The position numbers and the translations under genes are program-made. From the NCBI RefSeq assembly GCF_000758165.1, contig NZ_JNUP01000001.1, forward strand, positions 1 to 64,000: a stretch of 64,000 nt of DNA, in the 5' to 3' direction. The DNA is from Spirochaeta lutea. Lineage in GTDB: Bacteria; Spirochaetota; Spirochaetia; DSM-27196; Salinispiraceae. Below, in pieces: positions 55,612-64,000 of the stretch; position 1 is the stretch's first letter, and each line of letters begins with the position of its first letter. The notes under the pieces were generated by a model. It was not told the origin of the DNA. It worked only from the letters and a program-made list of their open reading frames with translations, and did not search any database.

Positions 55612-55618
55612 GTACAAA

Positions 55619-56752
55619 ATGGATTGGATATTGGTTCCGTTCCTCATTCTTGGTTGGGTGTTAACTGTTCTGTTCTTTATCCTCTGGCTGCTCAACCGGG
55701 GGATATCGGCCCAACTGAAAAACCAAGTTCAAATAGAACGTGAGCTGCGTCTTGAACAGAGCAGAGATTTTTCCGAGACTCGAGAATACTTGACCAGCGT
55801 ATTGCCCCGCAAAACCTTAGAGCTTCTCGAGTCAAAGGAACACAGCTCTACCAGCCAGCAGATCCAAGTTCTGCAGCAACACTTATCGCCGGTACTTCGG
55901 GAATTAACTCAGCTCAATCAAACCATGCATAGCAGGCAGAAGGATGAGGCCTTTTTTAAAGGGGGACTCGAACGGGAGCTTCAGAACCTGGTGAACCTGA
56001 ATCAGACCCTTTCCGAGGAGGCTCATAATCTTGCCAGGGCGCTGGAAGGTCAGAACAAATCCCAGGGGATCTGGGGTGAGATGGTTCTGGAACGATTGCT
56101 TGAGTCTGCGGGGTTAGAAGCAGGCAGAGATTTTGAGCTTCAAAAAAGCTTCCGGTTGGGAGGAGGAACGATTCTCCGGCCGGACGTTGTAATCACCCTA
56201 CCAAAAGAGCGTTTCCTGGTAATCGATGCGAAGGTAAGTCTTAAGTCCTATATGGATGTTATCGCTGCATCGCAAGAGGTGGAGCGGGCTGCTGCAACGA
56301 AGCGTCTGGTTGGGAGCATACGGGGGCACATTAAGTCCTTGGGAGAAAAACACTATGAGTTGCTTCATAAGTCATCGAGCATTGAGGCTGTATTGCTTTT
56401 CATGCCGATAGAAGGAGCGCTTGCTGCAGCCCTCTCCTCGGATTCCGGAATTTTGGAGTACGCTTTTTCCAAGAGAATCATTATTTGCTCCCCCAGCAGT
56501 CTCTTGCTCACCATTAAGATCGTTAATACCCTCTGGTTACAGGATTCCAAGGACGGCAGAACCGAAGCGCTGTTGGAATTAAGCGATGAGCTGACCCGCA
56601 GCTTAAAGCGATTATTTGAGGATCTGCAGAATCTTGACTCTAAACTTACTGCTTCCCAGGATTTGGTGGATCGTATGCTTACAAGGTTTACCGCGAAACG
56701 CGGAGGACTGCTGCCTACCCTGGATTCTATCGCAAAAAAACGGGACCAATGA
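55619..56752 (+). CDS. rmuC: DNA recombination protein RmuC
   Basis: 377 residues: one N-terminal transmembrane helix (about 5-25), a coiled coil, then the restriction-endonuclease-like core with GIWGEMVLERLLE, RPDVVITLP and FLVIDAKVSL. RmuC limits inversions at repeated sequences in E. coli. It meets the lipid kinase gene tail to tail. Confidence 0.92.
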   Translation: MDWILVPFLILGWVLTVLFFILWLLNRGISAQLKNQVQIERELRLEQSRDFSETREYLTSVLPRKTLELLESKEHSSTSQQIQVLQQHLSPVLRELTQLNQTMHSRQKDEAFFKGGLERELQNLVNLNQTLSEEAHNLARALEGQNKSQGIWGEMVLERLLESAGLEAGRDFELQKSFRLGGGTILRPDVVITLPKERFLVIDAKVSLKSYMDVIAASQEVERAAATKRLVGSIRGHIKSLGEKHYELLHKSSSIEAVLLFMPIEGALAAALSSDSGILEYAFSKRIIICSPSSLLLTIKIVNTLWLQDSKDGRTEALLELSDELTRSLKRLFEDLQNLDSKLTASQDLVDRMLTRFTAKRGGLLPTLDSIAKKRDQ

Positions 56753-56755
56753 CCG

Positions 56756-57664
56756 CTACTGCACAACCACGGGTAAGCGAGATGCAAGAACTTGGACGGT
56801 TCCTCCCTTTTCATCCAGTCGATCACCGTCGAACTGTAAGAAACGACGCCGGCGCGTTTTTATAACCACCTGCTTGGCTTTGTACTGATGAAGATCCTTG
56901 AGATGCTGGCTCTGACCGCTCAACACATTGAACATCATAGTAATCAGAGCGCCGATCCCGGGTTGTTTATAGACCATGACGTGGAGGTACCCGCTATTCA
57001 AACTGGCAGTTGGGTTTATTACAATGCGCCCGGCGTAGTATTTTCCATTGGAAATAATTACCTGATAGCCGCTTACGACGACCTTTTGTAAGTCGTCATC
57101 ATATATTTCAAGGGTTGTGAGGGGCGGCTTTCTTCTGGTGAGGGTCCGGAGAACCGCGAGCACGTAGGCAAACTTCCCGAAGAACTTTTTTTCCGCCTTA
57201 TACACACTGTGGACCGTTAACGCGTCTATGCCCGAGGAAACCATGAGAACGAAGGGATGCTCGTTTATCATTCCCAGGTCAATGTGTTTGATTCGTCCGG
57301 TTCTCCATAGACTCAGGGCCTTAACCGGATCCTGGGGAATAAATAACTCTTTGGATAGTACGTTCGCTGTTCCGTGGGGAATGATAAGTATGGGCAAGGG
57401 ATTGTCGATCATCCCCTCCACTACTTCCCGCACGGTTCCATCTCCTCCCAACACAACCACGGCATCCTTACCTTCCCGGTAGCTTTGAATGATCCTTCCG
57501 CCATCCCCTCGGTGCCTGGTGTACTCAATCTGCAGGGTGATGTTGTGTTGCTCTGCATAGGCGGTGAGCCGATGCATTGTCAGGGTAAGCCACCTCCGCC
57601 GGCCTGCCGCCGGATTGATGATACATAAGAGGGTGGCTGGTTTGTCTGCGTTTTTTCTAATCAA
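56756..57664 (-). CDS. Diacylglycerol/sphingosine kinase-family lipid kinase
   Basis: 302 residues of the DagK/YegS family. Nucleotide motif VVLGGDGTVREVVEGM and IPHGTANVLSKEL identify it; the N-terminal INPAAGRRR binds phosphate. Likely phosphorylates diacylglycerol for phospholipid recycling. Monocistronic as far as can be seen. Confidence 0.88.
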   Translation of the reverse strand: MIRKNADKPATLLCIINPAAGRRRWLTLTMHRLTAYAEQHNITLQIEYTRHRGDGGRIIQSYREGKDAVVVLGGDGTVREVVEGMIDNPLPILIIPHGTANVLSKELFIPQDPVKALSLWRTGRIKHIDLGMINEHPFVLMVSSGIDALTVHSVYKAEKKFFGKFAYVLAVLRTLTRRKPPLTTLEIYDDDLQKVVVSGYQVIISNGKYYAGRIVINPTASLNSGYLHVMVYKQPGIGALITMMFNVLSGQSQHLKDLHQYKAKQVVIKTRRRRFLQFDGDRLDEKGGTVQVLASRLPVVVQ

Positions 57665-57703
57665 GATTATTTACCTTTCCTGAAACTGTTGGTATAACAG
57701 GGT

Positions 57704-58942
57704 ATGCAAAAACCAATTAAAAAAATACTCAATTTGATAATGTTTTTCCAGCTTTTTACCGCTGGGGCGTTCAATCCTATACAGAGTCTCTATTTTACCC
57801 AACATCTTGGTTTTTCAGGAACCCAAACCGGATTAATACTTTCGTTCGCTGTGGTGTCGGCTATTCTGGCGCCGCTGCTGAGTTCCCTGGTGGTGGACCG
57901 GATTCTTTCCGCCCGCAGGCTGCTGATGGTGCTCCATGGCGTTTCGGCAGGTGCGGGAGTGTTTTTTTCTTTCCAGGATAATTTTATCCTCGTCCTGCTG
58001 AGTTATTTTATTTTTATGATCACCCAGGGACCAACGGTAGGGCTTGTAAACGCCGTTACCTTTGCGAACCTACCCGAACCCACAAAAAGTTTCGGCGGCG
58101 TACGGATGTTTGGGACCCTGGGATGGATGGTCGCCGGTTGGTCCTTCGGTTTGGTGGGGCATCTACTCTCGGTCTTGGGGGGTGATGCTTCCGGGACCTC
58201 TGTCCTGCTTCCATGGGCTTTCAGAATTGCTGCGCTAGGATCCCTCTTGACCCTTCTGTTTGCTGCGATCCTTCCGGGAAAACCTAAGCCTGTTTCGGTT
58301 CCACGAAGCCTGAAGGATATGATTCCCCGGGAGGCTTTGGCTGTCTTGGGACGACCGGAGATCCTGCTGCTGATGATGGTGTATTTTGTGTCGGGGATCT
58401 CTGATCGATTTTATGTGTTCGGTGCTGGACCCTATCTTAGCATGATAGGGTTTTCCCAGGCTCAGATCAGTCCCATCCTCACCATAGGGCAGATCGCTGA
58501 GGTTCCTGCCCTCTTTTTCCTCGGACGATTGCTAAAACGATTCGGGTTTAGAACCGTTTTTTCAATAGGATTGATTGCTCAGGTGGCACGATTCGCGATT
58601 TTTGGCTATGGAACCCATCCCGTCCTGGTATTCTTCGCTGTGGGATTAAATAGCCTGGTATTTGGCTTCTTTTACGCGGGGGCTACGGTATTTATTGATA
58701 GCCACACAGACATCGAGAGCCGGAGCAGTGTTCATCAGTTGATTAACCTCGTGTTTATGGGATTGGGAAGCTTAGTTGGAAATACCCTGGCGGGGGTGGT
58801 TTCCGATCTCATACCCGGTACTCAGAAATTTGGGAGCACATTCTGGACAGTCCCCTTCTGGGGTTCAGTCATACTGTTAACCCTGACCTGGGTTTTGGTG
58901 TTTCCACGAATTTTCCGAAAACCATTACAGAGCTCATCATAA
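57704..58942 (+). CDS. Major facilitator superfamily transporter
   Basis: 412 residues, 12 transmembrane helices. The N-terminal FNPIQSLYFTQHLGFSGTQTG resembles the LacY/nucleoside-proton symporter-like branch (MFS_1-like). No substrate residue is decisive. It begins 40 bases from the divergent lipid kinase gene. Confidence 0.8.
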   Translation: MQKPIKKILNLIMFFQLFTAGAFNPIQSLYFTQHLGFSGTQTGLILSFAVVSAILAPLLSSLVVDRILSARRLLMVLHGVSAGAGVFFSFQDNFILVLLSYFIFMITQGPTVGLVNAVTFANLPEPTKSFGGVRMFGTLGWMVAGWSFGLVGHLLSVLGGDASGTSVLLPWAFRIAALGSLLTLLFAAILPGKPKPVSVPRSLKDMIPREALAVLGRPEILLLMMVYFVSGISDRFYVFGAGPYLSMIGFSQAQISPILTIGQIAEVPALFFLGRLLKRFGFRTVFSIGLIAQVARFAIFGYGTHPVLVFFAVGLNSLVFGFFYAGATVFIDSHTDIESRSSVHQLINLVFMGLGSLVGNTLAGVVSDLIPGTQKFGSTFWTVPFWGSVILLTLTWVLVFPRIFRKPLQSSS

Positions 58943-59013
58943 GCTGTGGTACACCCAACATTCATGGTAAAATGCCGTTTCTTCTGTTACACTTGTCTGG
59001 GGAGGATCTTCAT

Positions 59014-61278
59014 TTGAATAGCAGCCACGATCAAGTCACCGATGATCTACTCGTATTTAGCGATGAGTCGACTCCTGATGCCGTTGATTTACCGAAAGAT
59101 GACACCACCTGGAAAATTTTAATTGTTGATGATGATGAACAAGTTCATAAGGTTACCACCCTCGCCCTCTCCCATGTTCTGGTTCACGGAAGGAGTTTAG
59201 AGTTCCTCCATGCCTTCACCTCAGCCGAGGCTATGGAGATCCTACAAACGACTGACGATATCGCCGCATTGTTATTAGATGTAGTGATGGAACGGGATGA
59301 TGCCGGTCTTTTTTTAATCAAGGCGATTAGGGAAGATCTCGGGAACCAGAAAATTCGAATAATTCTCCGTACCGGTCAACCGGGATACGCCCCAGAGCTC
59401 GAGGTCATTCAGCAATACGATATAAACGACTATAAAATGAAGTCGGAGCTGACCCGGACGCGCCTTATAACCTCCATTACAACTGCATTACGATCCTATG
59501 ATCAGATTAAACGGATCGAAGAAAGCCGGCTCGGCCTTCAGCAGATTATCAGGGCCTCCTCTGAGTTACTAAGCATCCATTCCCTGGGAGAGTATTCAGC
59601 AGCGTTGATTCGTCAAATCGGTTCCATTTTGGATACATCAATTCTTTCGGCTGCTTGTCTCCAAGGAAGGCTGCCCCTCTCAAGTGAAAGTACTTCCCTT
59701 CTCTATAGCCTTGGGGACCCTCCCTTCCTGGATGTCAATATGAATGCCCAGGGAGATCCTGAAGACCAAAACCGGGGAGTTATTGATTACCTTGTTCCAA
59801 AATTAGAGAAAAAACGCTCATGGTTTAGGAATGATGAGGCGCTGCTGTTCATTTCTGGTGTGGAAGACCGATGGCATGCAATTTATCTCGTTCTTGATAC
59901 CGTATTAAATGATGGAAAACAGCGATTACTTGAGGTATTTGCAGCCAATCTCGGTGTAGGATTCCGTAACATTGAATTGGTACAAAACTTAGAGAACTTC
60001 GCGTTTTTTGATCCCCTGACCGCCCTTCCAAATAAAACAAGGTTCACAGAGATTATCGATTCTACCCTCAAGTCAAGCAACGTAAACCAACTAGTGGTTA
60101 TGCTGGACATTGATGATTTTTCGGAACTAAACGATAGCCTTGGTCATGAACATGGCGATGCCTTACTTAAAGCAGTGGCGGAACGGCTGGTAAGTAATTA
60201 TACCGGATCCTTTGTCATAGCACGTATAGCCGGGGATACCTTTGGAATTCTTGGCCCTGAGGGATTACTACGACCTCAAATGATTCTAAGCCTCTTCGAG
60301 GAGCCATTCTTAATTTCCGAAACCCCCTTTCCCATCCGAATAACTTTGGGGTTAGTTCACCTCCAAGATGTAGAAACCGGCGCTGAGGCTGTTAAAAACT
60401 CTAATATTGCCATGAAACGGGCAAAATCTAGTGCACGCAGCAGATTTCTGTATTTTTCATCAGCTATGAAGGATACCATTCACCGGCGGATGCTAATTTC
60501 AAAGGATCTGAAGCCAGCGTTGTTGAACAAAGAGTTTATTCTTCACTACCAACCGCAAATAGATTTAACCCGGGGTCAAACCGTAGGCACCGAAGCGTTA
60601 ATACGGTGGAAACGACCCACAGGGGAAATCGTCCCGCCGTTCCATTTCATTTCTGTTGCGGAGAGTTCCGGAATAATAAATGATATAGGAAGATGGGTTT
60701 TCTCCGAGGCATGCAGGCAGGCCTTGGAATGGCATGCCATGGGTGATCCCTCGTGGAAACCCCGGATGGCGATCAACGTATCCATGCGCCAGGTTCATAA
60801 TCCGAACTTTTTACCCTTTTTATCCCATGTTATACGAGACTATGGGATCGAACCCGATTTACTAGAGATTGAGATTACCGAATCTCTCGTCATGCAGGAT
60901 GCTGAGAGGGTCATCGACTTATTGAAAAAAATAAAGGACCTGGGGATGCGGATCGCCATTGATGATTTTGGTACGGGATTTTCCTCGCTTAACTACCTGC
61001 TTCGGCTGCCCATCGATCGCTTAAAAATTGATAGAAGCTTTATTCTCAACCTTGAAACCGACCGCCGGTCCAAGGTGCTTACTGAGGTAGTAATACAGCT
61101 TGCGCAGCAACTGGAATTGGGAGTAATCGCCGAAGGCGTTGAAAACCAGCAACAAATTGAACTCGTTAGATCCATGGGGTGTAATGAGGTTCAAGGTTTC
61201 TTCTATTCAAAGCCCCTGCCCCCGGATGATTTAATCACCTGGGTTCGAAACAGTCACTCAGACATAAACAATTCTTAA
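59014..61278 (+). CDS. Response regulator with degenerate GGDEF and intact EAL domain
   Basis: 754 residues from a TTG at 59014 that follows GGGGAGGA by seven bases; an ATG at 58972 is the alternative. Receiver domain with phosphoacceptor Asp in LLLDVVME, Thr in ILRTG and Lys in YKMKS; then a DUF3369-like sensor; then GGDEF, degenerate (AGDTF); then EAL with all key residues (TEALIRW, INVS, EITES, DDFGTGFSS, KIDRS, AEGVE). So a phosphorylation-controlled c-di-GMP phosphodiesterase is likely. No cognate kinase is adjacent. Confidence 0.9.
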   Translation: MNSSHDQVTDDLLVFSDESTPDAVDLPKDDTTWKILIVDDDEQVHKVTTLALSHVLVHGRSLEFLHAFTSAEAMEILQTTDDIAALLLDVVMERDDAGLFLIKAIREDLGNQKIRIILRTGQPGYAPELEVIQQYDINDYKMKSELTRTRLITSITTALRSYDQIKRIEESRLGLQQIIRASSELLSIHSLGEYSAALIRQIGSILDTSILSAACLQGRLPLSSESTSLLYSLGDPPFLDVNMNAQGDPEDQNRGVIDYLVPKLEKKRSWFRNDEALLFISGVEDRWHAIYLVLDTVLNDGKQRLLEVFAANLGVGFRNIELVQNLENFAFFDPLTALPNKTRFTEIIDSTLKSSNVNQLVVMLDIDDFSELNDSLGHEHGDALLKAVAERLVSNYTGSFVIARIAGDTFGILGPEGLLRPQMILSLFEEPFLISETPFPIRITLGLVHLQDVETGAEAVKNSNIAMKRAKSSARSRFLYFSSAMKDTIHRRMLISKDLKPALLNKEFILHYQPQIDLTRGQTVGTEALIRWKRPTGEIVPPFHFISVAESSGIINDIGRWVFSEACRQALEWHAMGDPSWKPRMAINVSMRQVHNPNFLPFLSHVIRDYGIEPDLLEIEITESLVMQDAERVIDLLKKIKDLGMRIAIDDFGTGFSSLNYLLRLPIDRLKIDRSFILNLETDRRSKVLTEVVIQLAQQLELGVIAEGVENQQQIELVRSMGCNEVQGFFYSKPLPPDDLITWVRNSHSDINNS

Positions 61279-61292
61279 TTAACGAGGTCTTC

Positions 61293-61784
61293 ATGAAAAA
61301 GGTAGAGAACAATAGAGTAGTAACATTGGATTATGAATTACGCGATGCTTCGGACAACACAGTACTAGATTCCTCGGCTGAGAATGGGCGCTTGCCATAC
61401 CTGCATGGAAGCAAGTTCCTGATGCCAGGGCTTGAGGCTGCGTTGGAAGGTAAGAGCCTTGGTGAGCGGGTTGAGCTTACCCTAAGCGGAGACCAAGCCT
61501 ACGGCGACTATGACGAGAAGATGGTTTTCACCATACCTCGGAAGGAATTTCCCGATCATATAGAGGTTGAAGTCGGCCTCGAATTCGAGGCAGAGATACA
61601 AGACGAACTTCGGTATTGTACGGTTACCCAGGCAGAACATGATTTGATCACCGTGAATGCAAATCACCCTCTCGCGGGAAGGACTCTAACCGTATGGGCG
61701 AAAATAACAGATATCCGTGAAGCAAGCCAGGAAGAACTGGAGCATGGACATGTCCACGAGGATGGTGAGGACTGTGACGAATAA
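61293..61784 (+). CDS. slyD: SlyD-like FKBP peptidyl-prolyl isomerase
   Basis: 163 residues with the FKBP core (DYELRD.., DSS..NGRLPYLHGSKFLMPGLEAAL.G) and the inserted IF domain of SlyD. The C-terminal tail is short, ending HVHEDGEDCDE, so little of the His/Cys-rich nickel tail of E. coli SlyD remains. RBS ACGAGG. It is co-transcribed with the EAL gene and overlaps the GGDEF gene. Confidence 0.9.
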   Translation: MKKVENNRVVTLDYELRDASDNTVLDSSAENGRLPYLHGSKFLMPGLEAALEGKSLGERVELTLSGDQAYGDYDEKMVFTIPRKEFPDHIEVEVGLEFEAEIQDELRYCTVTQAEHDLITVNANHPLAGRTLTVWAKITDIREASQEELEHGHVHEDGEDCDE

Positions 61785-62925
61785 TCAAAGTGCTGCGAAG
61801 CGCTTTTCGGAACGTCCCGAGGTTCTCCAAAATTACCCACTCCTGCAAAACCTCGGTGTCTTTGATCATATTGAGGATTTGAAATACCAGATCCGGGATC
61901 TTGAAGAGCTCTTACAGGAGGCTTCAGGGATTTTTTCGCAGAAAACCATCGATGGTCTCATGGACTATATTGTCAGCTGCATCTCGAATAAGTTCATACC
62001 AACGGACCTCACGGTGGTTCTTCATGATAGGAACACAGGAGCGAAGGTTTTTAGTTATAAAAACCTTCGTAAACGTGACACTACCATTGTGATGGACAGT
62101 ATCAAGCCCTTTGAGGATTTTTTCCTGCGTTTTCCTAATACCATCCATTTTGATCTTTTTGAATACCAATTCAACCACCCGGAGTTATTAGAACCATTGA
62201 AGGAGTACCATCCACAGATTGTTGTGCCGGTTATCGGCATGGCGGGTTTATACGGGCTTATTATATTCGGGCCCAAATTACTCGAATCCCAGTACATCGA
62301 TGAAGAGATTGGCTACATTGACAGATTGATGAAATTCACTGCGATTGCCATCCAGAATATCATGAATTACCAAAACGCAGTGACCGATGTAAAGACCGGT
62401 CTTTATAACCATTCTTTTTTTATGAAGCGACTCCATGAGGAATGGTCTAACGCTGAACGGTACCGCAGCGATATTGGATTGCTGATTCTAGACATTGACC
62501 ATTTCAAGACCTTCAATGACCGCTACGGTCATCTTGCAGGCGATGAGGTGATCATCAGTATTGCCGAATGTATCCGGGATTCCGTCCGGACCGGGGATGT
62601 GGTCGCCCGTTTCGGCGGTGAGGAGTTTACCGTCCTCCTCCTCCACAGCGATAGAATAAAGACCTGGAACTCTGCAGAGCGGATACGCCGCAGGATTCAG
62701 GAGACAGAGGTTCTGTATAGGGATGAAATCCTCCGGGTAACGGTAAGTATTGGCTGTGCGACCCTTAGCTATCAGGTTCCTGATACAATGGATGATTTTA
62801 TTCAAAATGCAGATTCAGCGTTATATAAGGCAAAAGACTTGGGTCGAAACCGCTGTATTATGTACGGTGAAAGCCTCTTATTTACGGCCTTAATGTCTGA
62901 GTCAGGGGTTGGGGTCGATTGCTAA
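61762..62925 (+). CDS. GAF-like/GGDEF diguanylate cyclase
   Basis: 387 residues from the ATG at 61762 (a GTG at 61774 or earlier ATGs are possible). N-terminal ~200 residues resemble a GAF sensor; the C-terminal GGDEF domain reads RFGGEEF, an active form, and the product-inhibition site RxxD is RTGD, five residues before it. It overlaps slyD by 23 bases. With the EAL protein it makes an opposing c-di-GMP pair in one operon. Confidence 0.88.
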   Translation: MVRTVTNNQSAAKRFSERPEVLQNYPLLQNLGVFDHIEDLKYQIRDLEELLQEASGIFSQKTIDGLMDYIVSCISNKFIPTDLTVVLHDRNTGAKVFSYKNLRKRDTTIVMDSIKPFEDFFLRFPNTIHFDLFEYQFNHPELLEPLKEYHPQIVVPVIGMAGLYGLIIFGPKLLESQYIDEEIGYIDRLMKFTAIAIQNIMNYQNAVTDVKTGLYNHSFFMKRLHEEWSNAERYRSDIGLLILDIDHFKTFNDRYGHLAGDEVIISIAECIRDSVRTGDVVARFGGEEFTVLLLHSDRIKTWNSAERIRRRIQETEVLYRDEILRVTVSIGCATLSYQVPDTMDDFIQNADSALYKAKDLGRNRCIMYGESLLFTALMSESGVGVDC

Positions 62926-63029
62926 GAATACCCTTCGCCCTGATTGGGTCCGTAATAACAATTCGAAACGCACGTCGTAACGGTATCCAGGGACAATGTG
63001 GCTAAGGTGAGCATTACCTTTTTTTTACC

Positions 63030-63830
63030 CTATATAGTAAGCTTCCCTTGGAACACTATTTTTGCTTTTCCGGAAATATGAACATAGTTTGAGTCTATCT
63101 CTAGATTAATAATTCCTGGGCGATATGAGACCTGCTTGGCAATTAGATGTGATTTACCTAGCGTATCACCCCAATATTTCGCTAATAGAGTATGAACTGA
63201 ACCAGTAACCGGATCTTCATTAACTCCCGCCCAAGGGTTAAAATACCTAGTTTCAAAATCAGCACTAGTACTTTTTTTTGTTATTCCAATTCCGTTTGAA
63301 TAGATACCTTTATTTTGAAACATATATTCATATTTCGGCTTAATTAATTTTATATTGCAATTTTCTTTAATTACTAGAACAACTTTTTTTGTTTTTGTTC
63401 CATAAAAACACTCTTCAATTTCAATGTTTTCAAAAAAATCATTGTAGATTTCTTGTTTTTCAAGTGGAGCATAATCATCTAGTGGAAATTTCATGGAAAT
63501 AGATTCATCTTGCTTTATTTCTACATTGTATTGATTTGCAAAGCTTTTAAAGGTGATATATCTATAATTAAAGGTATCAAAAAGCACTTTACTAGCAGCA
63601 AGTGTGGCATGACCGCATAACGTCATTTCCTTATTTGGAGAAAACCATCGAATAGTATATTCTGTATTATTTATTCTTCTGATAAAAGCGGTTTCAGACT
63701 TTCCCATATCTATCGCAATTTTTAACATTAATTCATCTGGAATGCTCTCTTTGTAAATGATTACGCCGGCAGGATTTCCTTCAGCGAGGTTCTCACTAAA
63801 AGCATTTACAATATATGACTCTAGTTTCAT
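63030..63830 (-). CDS. PhzF-family isomerase
   Basis: 266 residues. PhzF/YddE fold: N-terminal VNAFSENLAEGNPAGV, catalytic Glu in GKSETAFI, GHATLAAS and DPVTGSVHT. Substrates differ between members, so no specific reaction can be given. Its codons are much richer in A and T than the genes before it, which suggests recent transfer. It ends about 100 bases from the GGDEF gene. Confidence 0.88.
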   Translation of the reverse strand: MKLESYIVNAFSENLAEGNPAGVIIYKESIPDELMLKIAIDMGKSETAFIRRINNTEYTIRWFSPNKEMTLCGHATLAASKVLFDTFNYRYITFKSFANQYNVEIKQDESISMKFPLDDYAPLEKQEIYNDFFENIEIEECFYGTKTKKVVLVIKENCNIKLIKPKYEYMFQNKGIYSNGIGITKKSTSADFETRYFNPWAGVNEDPVTGSVHTLLAKYWGDTLGKSHLIAKQVSYRPGIINLEIDSNYVHISGKAKIVFQGKLTI

Positions 63831-64000
63831 TTTTTCTCCACCATCAAAGACATCAGCTTAACCCGTTGTAGGGTGCGCAAGAGCTAGTAACCTGAGATTT
63901 TGAGGACCCTAGCAGCGGTGTGGTTCTGTAGAGCCTACTCAAATATACCGAGGTGGACATTTTTTCTTACTGTCTCGGCGGGGAATAGCTTACCGTTCAT
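63831..64000. other. Window end, no gene seen
   Basis: 170 bases with no convincing ORF. A 7-mer GTTAAGC (complement of 63856-63862) resembles the core end of an integron attC site, but no matching left end is seen in the window. Confidence 0.35.

Noticed and set aside
62926-63029. attC site after phzF
   Set aside because: No RYYYAAC...GTTRRRY pair in the right order is found in the gap.

Overview
The window looks like chromosome of a free-living, motile, probably anaerobic or microaerophilic spirochaete (Spirochaeta-like, order Spirochaetales). The evidence is a typical spirochaetal core flagellin (FlaB), a one-iron superoxide reductase of the kind known from Treponema, a PUR-domain protein like Borrelia BpuR, cmk directly followed by rpsA (fused in some treponemes), a short SMC, and a large FlgD-Ig/OmpA surface protein. 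The assignment is inferred from protein character, not from a database search. I see no insertion sequence, prophage or CRISPR array.

Layout: 0-13 kb has prs (minus) diverging from a long plus-strand run: recA, folK, scpA, scpB, an RluB-type pseudouridine synthase, cmk, rpsA, a GAF/sigma-54 activator, a membrane-anchored TPR protein, a CHASE2 adenylate cyclase, a lipoprotein and a small membrane protein. 13-31 kb is mostly minus strand: the shape operon (TPR gene, mreB, mreC, mreD, mrdA, rodA), RNase P RNA, a zinc-ribbon protein with a very acidic tail, rpoD and dnaG, a 1334-residue surface protein, tRNA-Tyr and tRNA-Thr, and a map/aroH operon. 31-40 kb holds a SPFH-like protein, a HIT protein, a gene apparently split by a one-base frameshift, thiN, flaB with its own sigma-28 promoter and a structured leader, the CCA enzyme, and rnc, acpP, rpmF and coaD.

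40-52 kb is a long minus-strand operon from ffh through rpsP, a KH protein, rimM, trmD and rplS. It continues into a protein of unknown function, a FlhB C-terminal paralogue, a degenerate HD-GYP protein, yraN and a 56-residue ORF. The order resembles the Bacillus rpsP-ylqC-rimM-trmD-rplS-ylqG-ylqH region. Upstream lie a proline-rich lipoprotein, a single-pass protein and smc. 52-64 kb holds superoxide reductase, rnhB, a formate/nitrite channel, tRNA-Gly, a secreted helical protein, a PUR protein, rmuC, a lipid kinase, an MFS transporter, two c-di-GMP proteins around slyD, and an AT-rich phzF at the edge.

Themes that link the genes: chromosome segregation (scpAB and smc 45 kb apart), cell shape (mre-rod), translation and RNA processing (rnpB, rnc, cca, trmD, rimM, ribosomal proteins), and motility or second-messenger control (flaB, FlhB paralogue, HD-GYP, REC-EAL and GGDEF proteins, cAMP cyclase). 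The points most worth checking are the flaB leader with two CsrA-like sites, an SMC with no recognisable hinge, a DnaG that has lost most zinc ligands, the degenerate HD-GYP/FlhB-paralogue module in a ribosomal operon, an apparently leaderless coaD, and the unlisted small ORF after yraN.
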